A stretch of DNA of 64,000 bases, from contig LBCK01000002.1 of NCBI GenBank assembly GCA_000980705.1, positions 496,001 through 560,000 on the forward strand, written 5' to 3'. Positions 35,637 to 46,800 of this stretch are shown one piece after another; position 1 is the stretch's first letter, and each line of letters starts with the position of its first letter. The stretch comes from Ruminococcus sp. UNK.MGS-30. Its GTDB lineage: Bacteria; Bacillota; Clostridia; Oscillospirales; Ruminococcaceae. Both the position numbers and the translations under genes were made by a program. Below the pieces are notes generated by a model. It did not search any database and was not told where the DNA came from. It saw only the letters and a program-made list of their open reading frames with translations.

Positions 35637-36299
35637 ATGGAATATCGGGAAGAGGAGTATCTACAGCTTTCCGGCATCCAGCATTTTGTGTTTTGCCGGC
35701 GGCAGTGGGCGCTGGCGTATCTGGAACAGCAATGGGTGGAAAATGAGCGTACCGCAGACGGCAGGATCATGCACCGTAATGTACATGACAGCTCGTTTCG
35801 GGAAAAGCGTGGCGATCTGCTGATCGTCAGAGGAATGAAAGTATCATCTGCCCGTCTGGGGCTGAGCGGAGAGTGCGATGCGGTAGAATTCCGGCGCTCT
35901 CCGAAAGGCGTTCCCATTTTCGGACAAGAGGGTACTTATACAGTAACACCTGTGGAGTACAAACGTGGCAAACCCAAGGAAGACGAATGCGATATTGCAC
36001 AGCTCACAGCACAGGCAATGTGCCTGGAAGAGATGTTGTGCTGCGACATACCGGTCGGATTTCTGTATTATGGGGAAACACGGCATCGTACCAGGGTGGA
36101 GTTTACGCCGGAACTGCGGAAACGAGTGGCAGATACTGCCGAAGAGATGCACCAGCTTTGCCGGAAAAGGCATACGCCCAAGGGAAAGCGGACGAGAGCC
36201 TGCAATGCCTGTTCTTTGAAGGATATCTGTTTGCCGGTGCTTTGCGGAAAGAAAACCGCAGGCGGTTATTTGCAGAAAATGCTGGGAACAATGGAGTAA
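35637..36299 (+). CDS. cas4: Cas4 adaptation nuclease
   Basis: Trims prespacers and selects the PAM during spacer uptake together with Cas1-Cas2. The 220-residue protein has the first cluster Cys in FCRRQWALAYLE, three more in CNACSLKDIC, and the RecB-type nuclease residues in GECDAVEF and PVEYKRGK. Presence of an intact Cas4 suggests correctly oriented, PAM-checked acquisition. Confidence 0.96.
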   Translation: MEYREEEYLQLSGIQHFVFCRRQWALAYLEQQWVENERTADGRIMHRNVHDSSFREKRGDLLIVRGMKVSSARLGLSGECDAVEFRRSPKGVPIFGQEGTYTVTPVEYKRGKPKEDECDIAQLTAQAMCLEEMLCCDIPVGFLYYGETRHRTRVEFTPELRKRVADTAEEMHQLCRKRHTPKGKRTRACNACSLKDICLPVLCGKKTAGGYLQKMLGTME

Positions 36300-36306
36300 A
36301 AATGCC

Positions 36307-37335
36307 ATGAAGAAGTTGCTAAACACCATTTATGTGACAAATCCGGACAGTTATCTCTCACTGGATGGGGATAATCTGGTTGTCATGCGGGAGGAAAAGA
36401 AAGTACGGATGCCGCTGCACAATGTCGAGCGCATCATGACCTTTGGCTATACCGGTGCAAGTCCGGCGCTGATGGGCAGATGCGCAAAGGACGGAAGAGA
36501 ACTGGTCTTTATGACAAGCTCCGGAAAATTTCTGGCACGGGTCGAGGGCGCTGTCAACGGCAATGTTTTACTGCGGCGGCATCAGTATCGGGTGGCAGAT
36601 GATGCAGATGCCAGTCTTTCGATTGCCCGGAATATGATCGTCGGAAAGCTGTTCAACAGCCGCTGGGTGCTGGAACGCATGATACGGGACCATGCACCGA
36701 GGATCGACACAGAAACATTTCGGCAGAAGTCTCAGTTTTTGCAGCGGTCTATTTCCAAGGCGGCAGAGGCAGATTCAGCGGACACGCTCCGTGGCATAGA
36801 GGGCGAGGCGGCGTTGGTATACTTTTCGGTTTTCGACGACATGATTCTAAAGGAAAAGGCAGCGTTTGCATTTCACGGCAGAAACAAGCGGCCTTCGCTG
36901 GATCGGGTCAATGCAATGCTGAATTTTGCCTATTCGCTGATGACGGGAATGTGTTCTGCGGCGCTGGAGTCCGTGGGGTTGGATCCCTATGTGGGCGTAC
37001 TGCACACAGACCGTCCGGGTCGACCGTCTCTTTCTTTGGATCTGGTCGAGGAATTTCGTGCGCTCTGCTGTGACCGTTTTGTTCTGACGCTCATTAACCG
37101 TGGCATGATCTATGCAGAGGACTTCGATGTCCAGGAGGACGGCGCTGTTTCGCTGACGGAGGACGGACGGCGTACATTCCTGCGGGCATGGCAAAAGCGC
37201 AAGGATGATATGATTCAGCATCCGTTTCTGGAAGAAAAAGTGGAATGGGGCTTGCTGCCCTATGTGCAGGCACTTTTGCTTGCACGCTATCTCCGGGGCG
37301 ATCTGGATGCGTATCCGCCGTTTTTGTGGAAGTGA
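36307..37335 (+). CDS. cas1: Cas1 integrase, type I-C
   Basis: Joins new spacers at the leader-repeat junction. The 342-residue protein has MKKLLNTIYVTNPDSYLSLDGDNLVV at the start and the metal-binding residues in RGIEGEAALVYF (Glu), VGVLHTDRPGRPSLSLDLVEEFR (His and Asp/Glu). It lies between cas4 and cas2 with gaps of 7 and 6 bp. Confidence 0.97.
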   Translation: MKKLLNTIYVTNPDSYLSLDGDNLVVMREEKKVRMPLHNVERIMTFGYTGASPALMGRCAKDGRELVFMTSSGKFLARVEGAVNGNVLLRRHQYRVADDADASLSIARNMIVGKLFNSRWVLERMIRDHAPRIDTETFRQKSQFLQRSISKAAEADSADTLRGIEGEAALVYFSVFDDMILKEKAAFAFHGRNKRPSLDRVNAMLNFAYSLMTGMCSAALESVGLDPYVGVLHTDRPGRPSLSLDLVEEFRALCCDRFVLTLINRGMIYAEDFDVQEDGAVSLTEDGRRTFLRAWQKRKDDMIQHPFLEEKVEWGLLPYVQALLLARYLRGDLDAYPPFLWK

Positions 37336-37341
37336 GAGCGT

Positions 37342-37632
37342 ATGCTGGTAGTTGTAGCGTATGATGTAAATACAGAGACCAAAGAGGGAAGAAAGCGCCT
37401 GCGCCACGTGGCGAAGATCTGTACCAACGTGGGCATTCGGGTGCAGAATTCTGTCTTTGAGTGTCATGTTGATGCGGCGGAATGCAAGGTACTCAAGCAT
37501 CGGCTGGAACAGGCGATTGATACAGAAAGGGACAGCCTGCGGTTTTATTACCTGGGAAATCGTTATCAGTCGAAGGTGGAACATATCGGTGCAAAGGAAA
37601 CCATAGACATGGAAGAGCCGCTGATTCTGTGA
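37342..37632 (+). CDS. cas2: Cas2 adaptation protein
   Basis: Structural partner of Cas1 in spacer integration. The 96-residue ferredoxin-fold protein starts MLVVVAYDVNTETKEGRKRLRHVAKICTN, with VQNSVFECHVD and the C-terminal DSLRFYYLGNRYQSKVEHIG that is typical of type I-C Cas2. It is the last gene before the leader. Confidence 0.97.
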   Translation: MLVVVAYDVNTETKEGRKRLRHVAKICTNVGIRVQNSVFECHVDAAECKVLKHRLEQAIDTERDSLRFYYLGNRYQSKVEHIGAKETIDMEEPLIL

Positions 37633-37825
37633 GAGAAGTCTGAGGGAAAATGTCGGTGCGAATCATAGGCGCACAGAAAGATGCTGGAGGTTTCGCACCG
37701 AATTTTTCTCCCTTTTTTCGAAAAAAATCATTTTTTCGGGTGCAGAATGTAGTCTTTTGCATCCTTTTTTGCAGGATTGTACAAGGATAGGCGAAATGAA
37801 AAACGCTTTCCTGTGCAGTTTTGCT
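37633..37825 (+). promoter_or_regulatory. CRISPR leader, type I-C
   Basis: The 193-bp stretch between cas2 and the first repeat is T-rich near the array. It holds the inverted motif GGTGCGAA (37655-37662) / TTCGCACC (37692-37699), a hallmark of I-C leaders that I recognise from other systems. It should contain the array promoter and the integration signals. Confidence 0.88.
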
Positions 37826-40800
37826 GTCTCCCTCCATACGGAGGGAGTGGATTGAAATTTCAATACGATTTTCCGGCTTTGTGTATCAATTGTGTCTCCC
37901 TCCATACGGAGGGAGTGGATTGAAATCCCTGTATCAGCCGCCACGTCAACAGCTTGGAAGTCTCCCTCCATACGGAGGGAGTGGATTGAAATCTTTCCGC
38001 AAAAAATACGGATCTATGATACAAGTCTCCCTCCATACGGAGGGAGTGGATTGAAATGAAATCTCATGTGGTGTACACAGATGGAAAATATAAAGTCTCC
38101 CTCCATACGGAGGGAGTGGATTGAAATGACAAGGAGGAAAAAGAAAATGACGATCAAAAACAGTCTCCCTCCATACGGAGGGAGTGGATTGAAATGTGCC
38201 GGAAACGAAAGTTGTGAAAGGAACCGTGAAGTCTCCCTCCATACGGAGGGAGTGGATTGAAATACGCCCTCACCGGGAAAATTAACTGCGGATATTGGTC
38301 TCCCTCCATACGGAGGGAGTGGATTGAAATGTCTAGTGTACGCAATGCCCTCCCATTCCCAACAGTCTCCCTCCATACGGAGGGAGTGGATTGAAATTTG
38401 CTTAGGTGTGTACAAGTGGGCATCTCTATCCACGGTCTCCCTCCATACGGAGGGAGTGGATTGAAATGTCTACTTCTAACGTCGTTGCGATCACTGGCAA
38501 GTCTCCCTCCATACGGAGGGAGTGGATTGAAATACATATCTCGAACAAGATGTGCAGCAGCTACAACAGTCTCCCTCCATACGGAGGGAGTGGATTGAAA
38601 TGCCTTATGCTTATGCACAAAACCTCTTACCTTGTGTCTCCCTCCATACGGAGGGAGTGGATTGAAATGCTGGTGGTATATCCGTTAATTCGTGGGTTAT
38701 TTGTCTCCCTCCATACGGAGGGAGTGGATTGAAATTTTGGGTCCGGTCTATACTTACCCTGCTGCTCAAGTCTCCCTCCATACGGAGGGAGTGGATTGAA
38801 ATATTCGGTGCAACCTGCTTTATCAATTCTCCCATATGTCTCCCTCCATACGGAGGGAGTGGATTGAAATCTCGTACAGCTGATTGCCGATGGTCGTACC
38901 GGACGTCTCCCTCCATACGGAGGGAGTGGATTGAAATGACAGCTACAAATGCACTGAACCGTGGCAGGAACGTCTCCCTCCATACGGAGGGAGTGGATTG
39001 AAATAGCTTGTCTTGTTGTGTGGTGGCATTGCTAATATGTCTCCCTCCATACGGAGGGAGTGGATTGAAATAGCCATGCTGTGCGGTATTCCGGGCTGTT
39101 GCGAGTCTCCCTCCATACGGAGGGAGTGGATTGAAATATCCGACAGTAGGTGACAATGGCACGACTGACCAGTCTCCCTCCATACGGAGGGAGTGGATTG
39201 AAATGACAATTTGGGCGATCTGGCTGATGCGGTAGGAGTCTCCCTCCATACGGAGGGAGTGGATTGAAATGGCTAAGCCTTGCCCGGAACAGCGGATTAA
39301 AAGAGTCTCCCTCCATACGGAGGGAGTGGATTGAAATATCCTGCTGCCCAGGATCTCTACAAGTCAACCGGGTCTCCCTCCATACGGAGGGAGTGGATTG
39401 AAATGTCGCTAATCAGTTCTATGCTAACGGCAAGGAGCGTCTCCCTCCATACGGAGGGAGTGGATTGAAATGCGATATATGCGGACATCTGATCGCCCAG
39501 CTGGGTCTCCCTCCATACGGAGGGAGTGGATTGAAATACTGCGGCAAAAAGACGATGTGCGTGACATATGCCGTCTCCCTCCATGCGGAGGGAGTGGATT
39601 GAAATTTTTCCGGCTCTCTCTTGGTTTCTGCCGCTGTAGCGTCTCCCTCCATGCGGAGGGAGTGGATTGAAATTGACGATGCAAAAATGGCAGACTGGCA
39701 GGGCGAGTCTCCCTCCATGCGGAGGGAGTGGATTGAAATAAGGAAAGATTGCTCCGATCCAGCAAAAAGCAGGTCTCCCTCCATGCGGAGGGAGTGGATT
39801 GAAATGATTTCGTGGCAATTCCAATCCGCAGGAATTTCCAGTCTCCCTCCATGCGGAGGGAGTGGATTGAAATCTTTCGCAGCGGCGGCGCTAGATTCCA
39901 GTTCTTTCAGTCTCCCTCCATGCGGAGGGAGTGGATTGAAATGCAGAAACCTACGAAGGCGACGACTATGCCGGAATCGTCTCCCTCCATGCGGAGGGAG
40001 TGGATTGAAATGCCTCTTCCCGATCCAGCTTGAGGGAATGACGTACGTCTCCCTCCATGCGGAGGGAGTGGATTGAAATGATTTTCTTCTATATTATGAT
40101 TGTTATTATTACTGGTCTCCCTCCATGCGGAGGGAGTGGATTGAAATTGAACGTGCGTGCCATGCGCACAGATACTTACTGTCTCCCTCCATGCGGAGGG
40201 AGTGGATTGAAATTGGAATTATGGAAAAACGTCCCGAAAATCTGGCGTCTCCCTCCATGCGGAGGGAGTGGATTGAAATGTAAAATCCGATCTGTCTGAT
40301 TCTGAGCGTGAAGTCTCCCTCCATGCGGAGGGAGTGGATTGAAATGTTGACGGTATCGTGGACGGTTTCACTGGTAAAGTCTCCCTCCATGCGGAGGGAG
40401 TGGATTGAAATTTTTTCCGCAGTGCGGGCATTTGAGATTATCATGGGTCTCCCTCCATGCGGAGGGAGTGGATTGAAATGCAATAGAGATTATACAAGTG
40501 CGTTCCCATTTCCGTCTCCCTCCATGCGGAGGGAGTGGATTGAAATGATATGCCTGCGCAAACATTTCTTGATATTTCTGTCTCCCTCCATGCGGAGGGA
40601 GTGGATTGAAATGCTTGGGGCGGCGCACATGGGGCGCTGCTGAAATATGTCTCCCTCCATGCGGAGGGAGTGGATTGAAATACGAAAGACGATCCCGGCT
40701 ACGATCCGTACATCAGTCTCCCTCCATGCGGAGGGAGTGGATTGAAATAATTGACGTGGATGATTTCGAACAATCCGAAATGTCTCCCTCCATGCGGAGG

Positions 40801-43800
40801 GAGTGGATTGAAATCAGTTGGTGCTTACTGGTATTCTTACGCCATGAGCGGTCTCCCTCCATGCGGAGGGAGTGGATTGAAATGCACTGGAAGAGGGCAT
40901 CGAAGAAAACGTGCATGTCTCCCTCCATGCGGAGGGAGTGGATTGAAATTGGAATTATGGAAAAACGTCCCGAAAATCTGGCGTCTCCCTCCATGCGGAG
41001 GGAGTGGATTGAAATGTAAAATCCGATCTGTCTGATTCTGAGCGTGAAGTCTCCCTCCATGCGGAGGGAGTGGATTGAAATACACTGGTGCTGGAAAATG
41101 CGGACGGCGAGCAGCGTCTCCCTCCATGCGGAGGGAGTGGATTGAAATATGGTGGAAATAAGCTGACCGCGTATCGAATTGAGTCTCCCTCCATGCGGAG
41201 GGAGTGGATTGAAATTCCAATGCGGCACTGGTATACCGGGAGAACCCCGAGTCTCCCTCCATGCGGAGGGAGTGGATTGAAATGCATCTTCCAGAGAAGC
41301 CTGTGTGTTGTACACCGTCTCCCTCCATGCGGAGGGAGTGGATTGAAATACCGGTGCTGCGGTGGATCTGAGTGATCCAAACAAGTCTCCCTCCATGCGG
41401 AGGGAGTGGATTGAAATGTTTGGTGATTCAGATTCAGATGATTCTGATGTTGTCTCCCTCCATGCGGAGGGAGTGGATTGAAATGTCTGGTATCGTATAA
41501 ATTGATTCACGGGGGTGGTCTCCCTCCATGCGGAGGGAGTGGATTGAAATCTTCTGATCTTGGTCTGACTGGTACTATCTATCAAGTCTCCCTCCATGCG
41601 GAGGGAGTGGATTGAAATGATGGCAGCAAGGCTGCTGGCGTTACGGCTACTGTGTCTCCCTCCATGCGGAGGGAGTGGATTGAAATACCGGCTGTTTTTA
41701 CGTCCTAAATCAGCCCCCGGAGTCTCCCTCCATGCGGAGGGAGTGGATTGAAATGGAAAGGAGGTGTATAAGATGGGAATGCTGTCTAAGGTCTCCCTCC
41801 ATGCGGAGGGAGTGGATTGAAATGATGGCAGCAAGGCTGCTGGCGTTACGGCTACTGTGTCTCCCTCCATGCGGAGGGAGTGGATTGAAATACCGGCTGT
41901 TTTTACGTCCTAAATCAGCCCCCGGAGTCTCCCTCCATGCGGAGGGAGTGGATTGAAATGATCGTGCTGTAACTGCGACGGATCTGGACAGATGTCTCCC
42001 TCCATGCGGAGGGAGTGGATTGAAATATCGGTCCTGTCTATACCTATCCTGCTGCCCAAGTCTCCCTCCATGCGGAGGGAGTGGATTGAAATATGAAATC
42101 AACGCAATTTCGGGACTTTTCCGGTCGTCTCCCTCCATGCGGAGGGAGTGGATTGAAATTCATGGTCTTTTCGTGGATTCTTTTACGCTCGGCGTCTCCC
42201 TCCATGCGGAGGGAGTGGATTGAAATGCTTGCCGCTTATTATTCTGTATCGGTTGTGCTGGTCTCCCTCCATGCGGAGGGAGTGGATTGAAATCTGTCGG
42301 GTGATGCTTTGCCCCGTCTGCCAGTGGGTCTCCCTCCATGCGGAGGGAGTGGATTGAAATTGTGTGCGGCGATTATGTACGCACACAGCTGCCGGGTCTC
42401 CCTCCATGCGGAGGGAGTGGATTGAAATAGTTGCTGCATTCGGAGTTTCACCTGCTCCTGTGGTCTCCCTCCATGCGGAGGGAGTGGATTGAAATGATTA
42501 GATACCCGTTCTCACGCATCCAAGCAAATGTGTCTCCCTCCATGCGGAGGGAGTGGATTGAAATGCGAATGACACGCAGATGGCGGCTTACGCCGTGGGT
42601 CTCCCTCCATGCGGAGGGAGTGGATTGAAATTTCTGAATATCTGCGCTTGCGTCTGGCTTGTAACGTCTCCCTCCATGCGGAGGGAGTGGATTGAAATTA
42701 GTGTCTGCATATATACAAGCTTGTACTTGGTATGGTCTCCCTCCATGCGGAGGGAGTGGATTGAAATCCCACGTTGACAGATTCTAACCTTGCCGCCGTG
42801 GTCTCCCTCCATGCGGAGGGAGTGGATTGAAATACTTTTTCCTCCTTTTTTTCCTCCGGAACATCATGTCTCCCTCCATGCGGAGGGAGTGGATTGAAAT
42901 GGGAGATCGATTGTTCGGAGCAATGTCCCTCTAAAGTCTCCCTCCATGCGGAGGGAGTGGATTGAAATGTCCAGTCCGCCATATCTGCGGCGGACAGAGT
43001 GGTCTCCCTCCATGCGGAGGGAGTGGATTGAAATCCGTTGTCGCCTTGTACACACTCTGGAATGTTTTCGTCTCCCTCCATGCGGAGGGAGTGGATTGAA
43101 ATACCTTGCCAATATGGCGGTGTGCAACGTTCCGGATGTCTCCCTCCATGCGGAGGGAGTGGATTGAAATATATTTTTCCGTTTGACAACACTGCAACTG
43201 GGCGCGTCTCCCTCCATGCGGAGGGAGTGGATTGAAATCATTCTGATAACTCAGTCTTATAATAACTTAGATCGGTCTCCCTCCATGCGGAGGGAGTGGA
43301 TTGAAATTGCATATCAATGTTATACGAAAGCCTCTCCCGTTGTCTCCCTCCATGCGGAGGGAGTGGATTGAAATAGACTAGAAGGGGAGGAGGTTGTCAA
43401 GTATGTTCGTCTCCCTCCATGCGGAGGGAGTGGATTGAAATGTTCTTGATGTCGATAATATATGGCAGTGTGTCAGTCTCCCTCCATGCGGAGGGAGTGG
43501 ATTGAAATGTTTTTGTTTTCGGCTTTCGCCGCAGTTTGTCTGTCTCCCTCCATGCGGAGGGAGTGGATTGAAATATGGAACATTGCGTTCGGCTGACAAA
43601 GTCGCCGTAGTCTCCCTCCATGCGGAGGGAGTGGATTGAAATATTTCAAATCCGGCGATTTTCAAAAAGGTCGTTGTCTCCCTCCATGCGGAGGGAGTGG
43701 ATTGAAATATAACAATGCAGACGGATTAAAGCAACTAGAAGATGTCTCCCTCCATGCGGAGGGAGTGGATTGAAATATCAGATATATGTTGTTCTGCTAA

Positions 43801-46800
43801 CTGCTGCACAGTCTCCCTCCATGCGGAGGGAGTGGATTGAAATTCCACATTGATAACTCCTTACATACCTCTGCGGCGTCTCCCTCCATGCGGAGGGAGT
43901 GGATTGAAATGCTCAAAAGCTAGCACAAGCGAGAAAAGATGCCGGAGTCTCCCTCCATGCGGAGGGAGTGGATTGAAATTTGGTTGAGGGGAATGGTGGC
44001 ACAACCGTTTCTGTCTCCCTCCATGCGGAGGGAGTGGATTGAAATGATATTGTCGCTGCAGTCGGTTCCGACGAAATCGGTCTCCCTCCATGCGGAGGGA
44101 GTGGATTGAAATGGGACTGGTTCCTATGCAGCGAACGGTGACGGCAGGTCTCCCTCCATGCGGAGGGAGTGGATTGAAATCCCAGAGTCTCCGGATATAG
44201 CACATCCGGTGATAGTCTCCCTCCATGCGGAGGGAGTGGATTGAAATTCGCTGCCGCAACGTTTCCGCATACTGCATAGCGGTCTCCCTCCATGCGGAGG
44301 GAGTGGATTGAAATCCCCTCATGCGGCGGTAGGTACGATGCCGCCGCAGGTCTCCCTCCATGCGGAGGGAGTGGATTGAAATAACGCCGTTGACAGTTCT
44401 TCTCAAGCGTCATTCTTGTCTCCCTCCATGCGGAGGGAGTGGATTGAAATCCAAAATATCAGCTCCTCTCTATTATAGTATATCAGTCTCCCTCCATGCG
44501 GAGGGAGTGGATTGAAATAAAAGCGCTGTAGCCAAAGCCCACACGCATGACAATGTCTCCCTCCATGCGGAGGGAGTGGATTGAAATGTCTTGGAACAAG
44601 CAGACAGCGGCTAATACTTGGCGTCTCCCTCCATGCGGAGGGAGTGGATTGAAATGACTCTCTCTTGCAGGGTGTCGGCTGGTCTTCTGTCTCCCTCCAT
44701 GCGGAGGGAGTGGATTGAAATACAGCGGTTTTCCGCTTACTGCGACTGATACGACGTCTCCCTCCATGCGGAGGGAGTGGATTGAAATGTCCGGTCTCCG
44801 TCTGGACATCCAGTCAGAGGATGTCTCCCTCCATGCGGAGGGAGTGGATTGAAATGGGCTGGTGAGTGTCTCGCTATAGTGGTTGGTCTGTCTCCCTCCA
44901 TGCGGAGGGAGTGGATTGAAATATTCTGTCGTCTGTACCTCCGTGGTTGTGTCGGGGTCTCCCTCCATGCGGAGGGAGTGGATTGAAATGATTTTGTTTT
45001 GTATCCTCAGCATCCGGTATATGTCTCCCTCCATGCGGAGGGAGTGGATTGAAATGATTTTGTTTTGTATCCTCAGCATCCGGTATATGTCTCCCTCCAT
45101 GCGGAGGGAGTGGATTGAAATATGAATTTGTGAATTAGATAATTTCCCACTGCGGTCTCCCTCCATGCGGAGGGAGTGGATTGAAATGCATGGGGCGGCG
45201 CACATGGGGCGCTATTGAAATGTCTCCCTCCATGCGGAGGGAGTGGATTGAAATGCAGAGCCTATGAAACTATCTCCCAATCTCATATGTCTCCCTCCAT
45301 GCGGAGGGAGTGGATTGAAATATCAACTACAATGCCGCTCATTGCAGCATTGGTAGTGGTCTCCCTCCATGCGGAGGGAGTGGATTGAAATCCCGTCCGG
45401 ACATCGGACCGTTGCGAGACTATGAAGTCTCCCTCCATGCGGAGGGAGTGGATTGAAATAGGCCCTTATCTGATTCTCGGAAATGGTACATCCGTCTCCC
45501 TCCATGCGGAGGGAGTGGATTGAAATGTTTCTTGTACTGTCCGGAGCGGATTGCAAGCTGGGTCTCCCTCCATGCGGAGGGAGTGGATTGAAATCCAACC
45601 GTCTGATACACGCCGTCGGAAACGAGTCGTCTCCCTCCATGCGGAGGGAGTGGATTGAAATTGCTACACCTCGCTGCACATGAAGTGTTAAAGCTGTCTC
45701 CCTCCATGCGGAGGGAGTGGATTGAAATATGCAGACACCCCCAAATACCACCGGACGAATACGTCTCCCTCCATGCGGAGGGAGTGGATTGAAATTTAGA
45801 GCAATACCTTATTGCAGAAGGTGTGGCAAGTCTCCCTCCATGCGGAGGGAGTGGATTGAAATTGATAACTGAGTGGGGCGATAAAATGCAATATTGGGTC
45901 TCCCTCCATGCGGAGGGAGTGGATTGAAATTCTTCTTCCTCCAAATCATCCCCAAATAGATCAGAGTCTCCCTCCATGCGGAGGGAGTGGATTGAAATGT
46001 TCTGCGATTGGACAAGCTGAAATTGTCACTAGTCTCCCTCCATGCGGAGGGAGTGGATTGAAATCTCTTGTCAAGAAATTCAAAAAGGGCTAATTAGGTC
46101 TCCCTCCATGCGGAGGGAGTGGATTGAAATTATCTACATTCTACGGAGGGAAAAATCATGAAAGTCTCCCTCCATGCGGAGGGAGTGGATTGAAATAACT
46201 CGTCTGCCTTCTTATACGTAGCACTTTCAAAGTCTCCCTCCATGCGGAGGGAGTGGATTGAAATATGGTCAGTCACAAAAAAATACACCTACTTTCAACG
46301 TCTCCCTCCATGCGGAGGGAGTGGATTGAAATTCCGAATGGATCTGGGAAGATGCAGACCGTCGGGGTCTCCCTCCATGCGGAGGGAGTGGATTGAAATC
46401 CAATGCGGCACTGGTATACCGGGAGAACCCCGACCGTCTCCCTCCATGCGGAGGGAGTGGATTGAAATACAGTCAATGCAGACGGCACAGCCAATGAAGT
46501 GGTCTCCCTCCATGCGGAGGGAGTGGATTGAAATTCTATTCCGCATTGCCCAGACACCGCAGGCTATCCGTCTCCCTCCATGCGGAGGGAGTGGATTGAA
46601 ATACAGTGAATGCAGACGGGACAATCACACACGTTGTCTCCCTCCATGCGGAGGGAGTGGATTGAAATGTCGTGCAACATGGGTTCTGCGGTGTCCGGCG
46701 ACGAGTCTCCCTCCATGCGGAGGGAGTGGATTGAAATACTCCCTAGATCAGCCCCCGGAAGAGAGAATACAAGTCTCCCTCCATGCGGAGGGAGTGGATT

